Source of the DNA: Patiria miniata
Lineage: Eukaryota > Echinodermata > Asteroidea > Valvatida > Asterinidae
Assembly: GCF_015706575.1 (NCBI RefSeq)
Contig: NW_024037072.1
Span: 253,001-317,000 of the forward strand
Direction: 5' to 3'
DNA: 64,000 bases
This document shows positions 27,001-36,370 of the stretch, one piece after another (the stretch's first letter is position 1; each line of letters opens with the position of its first letter). Below the pieces are notes generated by a model. It saw nothing but the letters and a program-made list of their open reading frames with translations, made no database searches and had not been told where the DNA came from. The position numbers and the translations under genes are program-made.

Positions 27001-30000
27001 GTTTCACTTGACGGCATGTTCATTATGTAGACACAGTACCGGTATACATGTACTGGTACATGTATACCTTCTACTAAAAATATACATCCCAATGCAAAAG
27101 CACAGTTATTGTTTTAGGTTTGAGGTTATACACACTGACTGAGCAGTTTCTTCATCATGTATAGCATAATGCATCACGTACCTGGAACTTCCCATGAATA
27201 CAGAGCACAAAAGAAGCCCACCTGACCACAAAACAATGGAGTTCCTGTTGCAGACATTTGCTTTGTTCTTTGGCAGACTCCCTACAAAGCTGATATTTGT
27301 GCATTTGTCAATCTCTGAATACAACTTAATGTTAGTCTGCACTGCCAAGACTGACCCCCCCCCCCCTTAAATTGATTGAGGAACCTGCACAGATGTATAC
27401 TTTTTATGAAAGTCGCCAGGTGCCATTCGCATCTGAAGATACAAGTTACCAATATGTGTTACCCGTCGAAGTATCTTAAATAAAATATAAAAACCATGTG
27501 CCACTTCCACCCGTTTTGGAAGTCAAAAGACCACAAAGCTGTGGGTGTGTAACTGCTCGTTTTGACAGGCTGACCAGTTGATTTCAATTACTAGCGACTT
27601 ACTCATTAAACAGATGCATTTATTGAAATTAGTAAATAGCCACAATCATTTGAAGAACAATTTCATAATAGTGTCTTATTTTATTGTCAACCACTTCAAG
27701 ACCTTCTGTTTCGAGACAAAAAGAGAATGGATTTTCAATTCAATATCAGGATTTTAAAATGCACCAACATATATATGCTGTATACTCGGTGCTCTCTGAG
27801 GACATGACACATATTCCGTGTCAAATCACCCAAAGAACATGATCAAATTGAAAGTTTAAACCCCACCCCCTTCAAATTGGTTCATATTTAGTGTATGGAG
27901 TAATTTAGGCTGAAAAAGCTGAAATGTTAAGTTTTAGCACCATCGAACCAAAGGTTTTCGCGCTCCCGCCTGCCATTTTTTGGCAATTTTGGCCAAAGGG
28001 CGTGGCTGCCAATTTTCAAATGACCATATCTCCATAACCTGTTGGCCAAATTTGTTGATCTTGATGTTTTGGAAAGGTAACATCCTAACGAATCCAACTT
28101 TACCATTTTTGTCAAGTCGGAGCAATTTGAAGTATGATGACCTTTTGATTGTTACTGCGACCTTGAATTTCACCTCGAATTTGACCCTGTGGATTGTGTA
28201 CCCTTGAGACAAACTTGGATGAAAGTTGTACACACTGTTCCCTTGGGCGCATTCCTTGCACTACTAGAAGCTGCTCAAGATCAATACATATCAACAAACC
28301 TAGGCTTGCGTAATCGTGCTGGACCTTACATCTCAGCTTAGGTCATTATATTATACTCAGTGACTCAATGACTCGGGGAGACAGTCAGCCAGTGACTCAG
28401 TCAGTCACTCAGAGGACAGTAGGGTGGCCCTTCTAGACCAGCAACAATTTGGCCACTGCTGGCAAATTAACTCAGTAGTTGAAGAGAATCAACTTCAAGA
28501 ATCTCTCTTCCTACCTTTTTCTGTCCAGAACACAGTTTGGGCATGCACAGCGTTCCCTTCGGGACCTTCTGGTCATTCCTTCCTCATTGCCCTCTGGTGC
28601 CAGCCCTTCTTCTGTCTCCATCTCCTCTCCCTGCTGCAGCTCATCCTCCCCTTGCATTTGGCCCTGGAGATTCAGATCGCCGGTGAGGTCGCCGGCCAGC
28701 TCTGGCAGGTCTGGCAGTTCTTGAGTTTCTTTGGTAGTCTCATTTGCCTGCTCTGAGACAGGAATGATGAAAGGTCCAGTGGGCCACTCATGTTCATTGT
28801 CCCCTTAAAAAAAAAAACACAGAACAACATATTTACTCTAACTCACCAGGTGCTTCTTGCATGGGACATTGAATCCTCCAAAATGCTCACTTTGAAGGAA
28901 ATAAAAAAAAAATTATTGAAATTTAACTATAATAATAAAGAAGTAGGCAATTCCTGTAAGTATAGTATTCTATGCCAGATTTATCTTCCCCCCTACAAAA
29001 TCACCCTAAATCTGAAGGATTTTGAATGATCCGCATGCGTTGAGGCTAAAGAACAACACTTAGAATGTACAAGTTTTCCTACCACCTTATTTATCATTGT
29101 TGACTTTTTTCTACCAATTCTCTTCAGGCTGGAGGTTTTTCTTTTTTTAGGAAATTGAGGATGTAGTGCCAGACAGGAGTCTGAACCAAAATTAACACCC
29201 ATATCAGCAATAGTAGAATCTCAACTTAGCTCAGCAGCACAGAAAACGCTACCTACGTAGGCAGCCATTTTAAACTGTAACCATATTAAATTGAAATCAA
29301 GTGGCGTTCAACACAAGAAATATCGCTTACCTTTCTCTGTTGAGGCTGTGGTATTTGCAGCTTTACATCGACTGCAGTGCCATGTCTCATCCTTCTTGAT
29401 ATCCTCCTCAGACATGCCCACGCAGGTGGGATGAAACCACCCCTGGCAGCTGTCGCAACCAAGATAAAACCTGCAGAAAGGGTAGAAGGAAAGTAATAAT
29501 TCAGATTTATAAACCAGTGTTGTAGTCCATTCCATCACATGTCAACCACAAGTCTTCCTGTCCCAAGTTAAGTCACAACCTATTGAAATGAACTGTCGGG
29601 TGTTTCTTTGTTCATCCCTTTACTCATAACCGGACTTGTATATTGACTTTAGATCACCCCGATTCAATTTCATCTTGGAATAGTTTGGTTGTGGTGCCTG
29701 CTGCTGTATCAGATTGGAACCAGCCGGCCGACCCCAACAAGCTTGGTCGAGTAGTAAGACGTCTGCACTAGTAAGCAGGAGGTTGTGGGTTTGAGTCCCA
29801 CACGAGGCGTTTGTAATTACTTTTCACAATCACTCAGGACGACACTGAGTTGTCTATACGATGTATAGGCCTATAAAAAAGAAAAATAATAAAAATACGA
29901 AGGCAAAACCCAATACTGAAATTGGCTTGTGATTTACACACACAATGTACTTTAATATGACTGGACTTGTGATGGACTCAAACTTCAACACTCAGATGGA

Positions 30001-32205
30001 TTTTGTTTTAGAAAACATAATGATATAAAATGTAACTGTTTTGTTTTTCATATGCCGTGTATGGGAATAAAAAAAGTAAATCAGTGAGAATTATAAATGT
30101 GACAATCATGCATATTACAAACCCCTTTGTTCAATTGGCCTTAAACTACATGTATGCCGATTCACTGAGCATGGATTTTTCACGTCCACATACAGTGTAG
30201 TGTCATTTTTCATTTCTCCCCCCCCCCCAAAAAAAATCAAAGTAGGAGTGAAATCAATACATTAAAAAATGCAAGATGTCGATTCTCAACAAAGGATATT
30301 CAGGACTGCAATGCATGTCCCTCTAGACCTCGCCTACTCAGAATTCAATCCATATTTCACCCTATGAATCAGGATTTTTTTTATCTACATGTACAATCAT
30401 GACAATTGAAACATTTCTAGATGCTCCCTCCAAAGATTAACAACATGGCCTTTCCGTTTCTGGCATGTTAGGCTTGAATGATAATAGGATACCGGGTACT
30501 TTGGAGAACCTTAATTCTTAGATAGTTAACAACGATCACTAATCTAGGACAGTTACATGGAAGAACTGTTTTTTTGCAATGTGCATATCCACAATGAGTT
30601 ATTGGACTCATCTTCACTACAAAAAAAAGAAGTGTTTTTAGATTGTCAAATTGTCCGTGTGACGAATTTCTTGGGCGTTGCTCTATTGTTCATTTTGGTA
30701 TCCACCTTTGTCTTATAAAAAAATATCAATGATTATTGCTGTACACCACTTTACTAATTGCTTAAAGTTAGTGCGGAAAGGGGTGGCACATTTTGTACTT
30801 TTTGTCTCAAATCCGTTATCAATAAGTGCCAGGATAATAGCATAACCTTTTGTTTTTCATTGGGGGGGGGGGGGAGGAGGGGAAGAATAAATATCACAAA
30901 ATAAGGGAAAACCGGTATGTGCTTAGTCGGGTTTAAAACCAGCTAGGGGCCTGGACACAAATAATTACCCTTTCAGTAAAAAGTCAAAACAAGTAAAAAA
31001 ATTCACAAATTTCCAAAGATTTTGTTCAGCAAATTAATTCATGTTTGTGAAACACCATGGGCCATGTCTATGGTACTGGTATGTGCCTCATGTGCGTAGA
31101 CCTAAAAATCTCCTTATATGGAAAGTGGCACGTGCATCGCGTACTACGCTACATGGTGCGTACATGGCGCGTACTGCGCTATGTGGTGCAGAATGCATGA
31201 ATTGTAAAGGGAATGTGCAACATTAGCTTTTGCTGCAATTTTCAGAAATAATGGATTTGGAGGATTAGTTATGTCATAGCAAATATTGTTAAACTAACAT
31301 GCTTTGCGTTTTGGGTTCGGAGATGCTGGAAAATCCAAGAAAATCAACCATATTCTTGTAGTCTGGTTCCCTGACCCCACTTAAGATGAAACGGAACAAT
31401 TTATAGACTGTGGGGAATTGTAAGGTCAAAGAATCAGTCTACATGTATCAGGCTTGTACCCCTTCACACACCTGTGTGCAATCAGTTGCAAAGAAAATGC
31501 GGAATAACTACATATGAAAAATTAGGAGCACTTTTTGAAGAAAAAAAAACAGTTTTCTCCAATGCTGGTCGGACGACCAGCGTTGGAAAAATAAAAGTTG
31601 TCTTGAAAATGTCAGCACACCAGGACCCACGATTTTAAATTTACAGGATGCTTTTGACTGTCATTCCCTAACAATCCAGTAAGATATTTCATGATGATTT
31701 GATCACTTCGTCTTTTGATGTTTGCAAATGTTGTATCTTCCCTTTAAAACCAGCCAGTGTTTTATCAGCAGTTTAAAACCACACACGTGATGGGCTCTTG
31801 ACCAATAGGAAGGGGTTAACTGTATCAGGTATTTATAAATCCTGGTTTAGTGGTCAGATCAAATTTAATCGATAAGGTGTATCGTTTTCTATCTTATCTT
31901 TGGAATGGCTCAACATCCTTTCAAAGCACCATTCCAAGTCATAGGCCCGGCACAAAGACTGGTAACCTTATCCTACTGAATGAGTAGTTCCCTATGTGAC
32001 AGTGTACGTCCCAAGACTCTCTCATGGCAATCGGTTACCATGGTAACGCCATGTACCGGCAGACAATGGGAAACAAAATGGTGTGCTGTGATATATTGTC
32101 CTACCCTCCATCATCGGGTGTCTTGCAGATACAGAAGAGCTTCTCTTTATTGTCCTCTGGCTGCTTTTGTTCGGCTACTTCCTCCATGGTGCTAGTGTTA
32201 TCCAT
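19558..32205 (-). CDS. PHD finger protein with two tandem Sp-type zinc finger modules
   Basis: Predicted nuclear chromatin and DNA-binding protein. Exons in coding order: 32105-32205, 29331-29470, 28515-28752, 25133-25329, optional 22508-22666, 21653-21841, 20930-21050, 20432-20643, 19558-19967. Phases match at every junction and sum to 1608 nt: 535 residues, or 588 with the optional exon. In order: PHD finger (about 23-70), acidic glutamate/glutamine linker (about 82-140), Btd box CACPNC (149-154), three C2H2 fingers (about 170-252), Btd box CSCPNC (318-323), three fingers plus a fourth (about 344-466), and a hydrophobic/proline tail. An in-frame TGA two codons before the ATG fixes the start. 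The upstream TTTGGTTACAG suggests a 5' UTR intron. The exon joining the modules (21653-21841 to 20930-21050) uses the donor GTAATG. No AATAAA/ATTAAA was found on this strand between the modules, which favours one transcript. Alternative: two neighbouring Sp genes. Confidence 0.78.
20130..20205 (+). repeat. Degenerate tRNA-like SINE head
   Basis: Inside the intron before the last PHD-Sp exon, AGTTGGCA and GGTTCAAATCC (20175-20185) resemble the A and B boxes of a Pol III promoter at roughly tRNA spacing. The stems are not well kept, so this is a SINE fossil or tRNA pseudogene rather than a working tRNA. Confidence 0.4.
22508..22666 (-). other. Phase-symmetric optional exon with an extra zinc finger
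   Basis: This 159-nt exon has an acceptor after GAACAG and the donor GTACAC. It enters and leaves in phase 1, so it can be included or skipped without shifting the frame. It encodes a basic stretch, an alanine-rich stretch (about 42-codon linker) and one intact C2H2 finger, [19 protein letters not shown] plus YRTH. LPHIC fused to DWPLC looks like a finger 1-2 exon that lost its middle. The helix RADKLQR replaces the usual glutamate with lysine. Confidence 0.75.
23174..23750. mobile_element. MITE with GCACCC termini and repeated CGTCG motifs
   Basis: The ends GCACCCGATTTCAT and ATGAAATTGGGTGC are inverted copies. The subterminal parts are packed with variants of TACGACGTGTCGTAAG and GCGACGCGTCGCAAC in both directions. 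No open frame for a transposase and no clear target duplication were found. It lies in the intron between exons 25133-25329 and 21653-21841, upstream of the optional exon. Confidence 0.7.
23881..24065. repeat. Dispersed repeat rich in ACAAGTC, related to 29529-29670
   Basis: Shared blocks are GTCAACCACAAGTC, CTATTCAAATGAACTGT / CTATTGAAATGAACTGT, TTTGTTATGTTC / TTTGTTCATC, and ACTCACGACCAGACTTGT / ACTCATAACCGGACTTGT, in the same order. The copy at 29529-29670 directly precedes the SINE at 29737. Confidence 0.5.
29737..29899 (+). mobile_element. tRNA-derived SINE
   Basis: An A-box-like TGGTCGAGTAGT (about 29744) and a B box GGGTTTGAGTCCC (29787-29799) sit at tRNA spacing, with a CTGC/GCAG stem between them. 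The tail contains CACTCAGGACGACACTGAG, then an A-rich AAAATAATAAAAAT end. The acceptor stem does not close, so this is not a tRNA gene. It lies in intron 1 of the PHD-Sp gene. Confidence 0.65.
31204..31747. mobile_element. TTAA-type dispersed MITE (copy 2 of 3)
   Basis: This copy is near full length. It begins TGTAAAGGGAATGTGC and ends TTCCCTTTAA, with the central hairpin CCAATGCTGGTCGGACGACCAGCGTTGG. It lies in PHD-Sp intron 1. The left terminal TTAA is degenerate (GTAA). Confidence 0.7.
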
Positions 32206-33988
32206 TGGTCAAACAATCTGTAACCAAAGAAAAGGAAAAAACCTTCAATTACTCACAATATTAACTTGGTCAGTATGTTTTTAAGATGTTTTCTTTGAAG
32301 TTCCAACTGAAGCAAGCTGAATCGCCAATTACTGTGTTCACTGCGTGTTTAGAATATTTATGAAAAAGTTGTGTGTCCATAGCATTGTACGGTACAGGAG
32401 TTGCACTACCAGCAATGGAAGCAGAAGCCATTTTGAACAGTCTACAGAATGTCTTTTACTGGGTTATGGATGTCACAAATATTTTGTGAAATTATTTTCC
32501 AACAAAAGTAGAAATGGTTTTCCCTCATTATTTTTTGTTTAACACGTTCAACACCTTTCAAACCAAATGAAATGACTGACCCTCATCAACACTACTGTAC
32601 ATAAAGTGCAATATAGTTTAGGACTCCTCCATCTTTTTGGTTCTTAACTTAAATGGAATTTATCGGGTGAGAATGCCTTCTGCATCCTTCAGCAAACCCT
32701 TTAATTCTTATCAAGTTAAGCAGTAATTTTGGTACAAAATAGAATGTCCTTACTCCTTTCCCGATTTTCAGTTAATACCATGTGAATCAATGCAGTGCAG
32801 TTTTGTGCATTGACTGTGCATCACGCATGAGTGGGCACTCAGACCATATCAACCATTATGACCCTACTCTGCACTAGACTCCCTCTACTTCCACAATGTG
32901 CTTTTTTGTTTTGTTTTGTAATTCTGGATGGTCACCAAAGTAATACACGTGAGCTTTCAATATTATTTCACTTGTTTGTTCACAAGGGATTACATAATCT
33001 TATTACACTTAAAAACTCTGTTTAAATTTTATAATGTTATCTCCAGCCAATCAGAAATGTTCTTTCAATCTGCACTGCACTGCGTTACACTCTCAACCAA
33101 TGCGAGATCAGGTTATAAAAATGAAACTTTTCTCTGCCAAGCAATACATGTATTTTCAAATACAGATAAGCATTAACACCTTCTTTGTTTTCATGTTGTG
33201 TTTTGATATCTTCTTTGTTTTGTTTTTTGTCGCCATGATTTTCTCTAGAAATCAAATGCCTGCCCAGTTTCCATGACATTCCTGTTGCCTTGTCTTGTGT
33301 CCGCCAAATCAACATTATTGAGAATAGAATTTTTGGATTCACCTCGCATCTCCTTGAATCTACTGACTATTAATTCCATTTCTTCCAAAAAAATCCTTAT
33401 TACACAAGCAGTATGTAATCACACAGAAAGCAACTTTAAAAACGATTAGGCCAACAGTTGTAAAAAGATCAATATATTGTATAACGCAATGTCAAAACTG
33501 CGATTCGTTAATCTACATGATCTCAACTTGAAATGTAAGACAAAAATCATCTGAAAACTACGTTGAAAAAATAACGAAAAAAAATAAAATGAATCATGAA
33601 AAATGGTGTTGATGCCTTTTTAAATAAAAAAATATTGATCTCATATCCTACATAAAAGTAGGGATTTTTCTCTCATCATGAATGGGGTCTGAAAGGGACA
33701 CTGCGTTCTGGAAAATGATGAAATGATATTATTAGAAAAGAGAACTTAAATGTATAATATCAACGTTCACACAATCATACTTTAAACATTAAAAATTGGC
33801 TGTTTGTGTTATTTTGACTTTCAAAAATCAAGCTGTTTAAGGGTGCTGGTCGTGATCCCAGTCGCACTAAATGAGACACAAAATTGACATTCTGAAATTT
33901 CTTGACACATCTGAACAATTGGCAATGACACCTTCTTGAATATCAGCAGGCTTAATTTTGTGGAAAGAGGGCAAGCCTTTGATTTATG

Positions 33989-34909
33989 TAGCTTGAGTAA
34001 CTCCAGCTCTAATGCCTATCGCATTAGAGCTGGAGTCACAACTATGTTACAATCACCGGGTCGTAAGAATCCCGAAATCCCAGACTGTACATCCCCAGTG
34101 CATTACAAAAACGGTCCATTTTCCCTATATTATCCTGACCCCATACCTCATACGATGCAACAGAAATTCATGAAGCTAGTAATCGACTTCAAACAGAACA
34201 ACGAAGACTAAAATATGAAATTTTTGATGATTTTGTTGGCGATTCACCAGAAACCATGAGAAAACGTCGCGCGACACTATTCTGCCGTTGACCAAAAAAA
34301 ACAAAACAACATTGGCCAACAAAAACATCAGATTTACCTCAAAACGGCCTCCAAATTACTAGATACGCCTCCTGAGGTACAAGGAGAGATCGATGATTAA
34401 AATCGAGGTACATGTACTAAAGTTTGCTTACGAGCCGGATGAAAAGTGAAATTTCCCGTTCAATTCCGAGAGCTCCCCTCGCGATCGATCGTGAACACGT
34501 TAAATTTCCGACTCATGTTTGACCAACGTGATGTGGACGTACGTGCCCAGCATTCACTCAATGGTCCCAGCGCGATTCCGTTACCGAGCGCGATTCATGG
34601 ATTATGATAATGAGTAGAATGGATCTCGTTTGTACACACAAGTGCATTTCGAACTATGATACAGAGTCAAGAACTAGGGCAGCTATCGGCGGAAACCAAT
34701 TCAAGCTACATGTAGTTCCCGACTCCGTATCATCGTTCGAAATGCACCGTTCGAAATGCACCGTTCGAAATGGACCGTTTTTGTTATGCACTGGGGATGT
34801 ACAGTACAGTCCGGGATTTCGGGATTCCTACGACCCAGTGATTGTAACGTAGTTGTGACTCCAGCTCTAATGCAATTGGCATCAGAGCTGGAGAACTTTA
34901 CTCAAGCTA
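33989..34909. mobile_element. Foldback element with 9-bp target duplication
   Basis: Inverted arms of about 140 bases start TAGCTTGAGTAA and end TTACTCAAGCTA. Each arm has its own small hairpin (CTCCAGCTCTAATGC and its complement). The flanks are exact 9-bp direct repeats TGATTTATG at 33980-33988 and 34910-34918. A 9-bp duplication is typical of Mutator-like and Foldback-type DNA transposons. The interior has no transposase that I recognise. The two arms are very similar, which suggests fairly recent insertion. Confidence 0.85.
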
Positions 34910-35104
34910 TGATTTATGAGGAAAATTAAGGGGTAAAAGACAACGATGACAACCAGAAAACAGACTCAAAAACCAAGATGGCAAACTTGAAAGTGCGATG
35001 CAATGAAAGCTCGATGCTGATTGGCTGATAAAAAAAAACATCTTATTTATTCTTTTTAGCAGCCAATCAGCATCGGGCTTTCATTTTGTAGGGCTTTCAC
35101 TTGT

Positions 35105-35300
35105 GTTGTGAGAACTGCAACATGTACATGACTGCAAAAAAAGGTAGGAAAGTCACATTTTCTTTGAAAGTACTTTCAAAGTTACAACTTACATGAGTTT
35201 ATATGAAGAAAAAAGACTGCTTTAGCCTGCAAAAGTCAATTTTGTAAATGGACAGTCATCTGCAAAAGTCAGTTTTGAACAGAACTCGTAAAAAATAGAG
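35105..35300. repeat. Dispersed repeat, inverted relative of 4715-4890
   Basis: The blocks AAAAAAGGTAGGAAAGTC, ACATGAGTTTATATGAAGAA and AAAAGTCAGTTTTGAACAGAA occur in reverse complement, in matching order, at 4715-4890. A weaker partial match lies near 61460-61515. Confidence 0.6.
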
Positions 35301-35447
35301 GTGTCCTAAAGATAAGGATTACCATTTGTTTTTAAAAAATAAAAGGGAACCAGATAGGCTAGTCTGGTTCTAAACAGCCCAAAAACCTGACAGTGAATAC
35401 TATTACTGTGTCATGGAACCAGAATGCCGTAATGATACTGATACTAG

Positions 35448-36370
35448 GAATACAGGTCAACTCGTACGCGAGCCAACTCGTATGCGACCAACTCGTACGC
35501 AGGACAACTCGTACGCAGGACAACTCGTACGCGGACCAACTCGTACGCGAGCCAACTCGTACGCGTGAGTATAGACTAGCAGCCGTAGCCCAAGGGACTT
35601 TACTGAAACCGTATGTTTGGGCGTGTTGGGAATTAGGGTCGGTCAGTTGTCCGGCACATTCTTTTTTCCTTAAGTTAAGGGGATTATTTTGTGTTACTGA
35701 GTAGTCCCAATTAGTTCATCTTTAAATCAGCTTGTTTTGCTCATAGCAAAAAAGTTATGATTTGTTTTCCCAGACCACTCGCACACTGTCGATATCGTAG
35801 GTGCGATCCTTGCTCACACCAGTACGCTATACAAGATAATGTCACGTAGTGAGAATTTAATTCGTACAATGTCCGTAGCTGGAGTTACCCAGCCATGAGT
35901 TTTATAATTGGGTTGTCACCCAATGATAAAACTCAGGGCTGGGTAACTCCAGCTACAATGATCGCTGCATTTGTAGACTTCCCAGCCCCGTGCTATGTGT
36001 AAATCAAATCGTTGTATATCTTGACAAATTCTCCACACTAGCTGCGTGGTTGGAAGTGCATGCCGCGGCATTGCACTACACGTTGATCGCAATTAAAATG
36101 GATCATGCTTTTTTTTTAATTTATCATTGAGGCTTTTGAACCTGAACATCGTTGCATTTATGGAATTTAAAATTGTTGAAAAATATATGGCTACAATCAC
36201 AGTCATTCAGTCGTACAATCAGACCACTGTGATAAATCGTTAACTTTGGCGTGTGTTTTGGGTAAACTTCAAGTTGGCTGGCGTACGAGTTGGTTCGCGT
36301 ACGAGTTGGCTGGCGTACGAGTTGACCAATCCGCATACGAGTTGTCTCGCGTACGAGTTGTCCTGTTTCG
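35448..36370. mobile_element. Foldback element with arms made of tandem ACTCGTACGC repeats
   Basis: The left arm (about 35456-35570) is six to seven tandem copies of a 15-17-base unit around CAACTCGTACGC. The right arm (about 36270-36365) is the inverted set around GCGTACGAGTTG. The ends read GAATACAGG and CCTGTTTC, and GATACTAG flanks both sides (35440-35447 and 36371-36378). Arms built of tandem subrepeats are the hallmark of Foldback-type transposons. A separate 80-base hairpin element (35876-35955) is nested inside. Confidence 0.8.
35876..35955. mobile_element. 80-bp perfect-hairpin MITE nested in a foldback element
   Basis: TAGCTGGAGTTACCCAGCC pairs with GGCTGGGTAACTCCAGCTA, and the hairpin continues through AAAACTCA-type arms to a short loop. 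The termini (TAGCTGGAG) resemble those of the 33989-34909 element (TAGCTTGAG). The flanking CAATGTCCG and CAATGATCG may be a worn 9-bp duplication. Confidence 0.7.

Larger units (their letters stand above)
21653..28752 (-). other. First Sp module: Btd box plus three fingers
   Basis: The exon at 28515-28752 ends in [14 protein letters not shown] (Btd box). The exon at 25133-25329 has fingers 1-2 (CX4CX12HX3H), and the exon at 21653-21841 has finger 3 (CX2CX12HX3H), with TGERKY and NNKK flanks as in Sp proteins. Fingers 2 and 3 keep the RSDELHR and RSDHLSK recognition helices of GC-box binders. Finger 1 has TTSKLKQ in place of the family KTSHLRA, so its base contacts should differ. Confidence 0.85.
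29331..32205 (-). other. PHD finger encoded by exons 1-2 of the PHD-Sp gene
   Basis: Residues [13 protein letters not shown] from exon 1 (32105-32205) join [19 protein letters not shown] from exon 2 (29331-29470), then WHCSRC. This gives the full C4HC3 zinc ligand set (C25, C27, C39, C42, H47, C50, C66, C69). The sequence is closest in style to the BPTF/CXXC1/TAF3 type of PHD finger. The tyrosine-rich strand before GCD and the tryptophan in GWFH are where H3K4me3-reading PHD fingers have cage aromatics, so methyl-lysine reading is plausible but not shown. Confidence 0.85.

Noticed and set aside
28748-28751. Alternative acceptor GAGCAG for PHD-Sp exon 3
   Set aside because: It would create a stop (GGC AAA TGA) after exon 2; the acceptor TCTCAG five bases upstream keeps phase 1.
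29737-29820. tRNA gene
   Set aside because: A and B boxes are present but the acceptor stem does not close and an A-rich tail follows, so it is called a tRNA-derived SINE.
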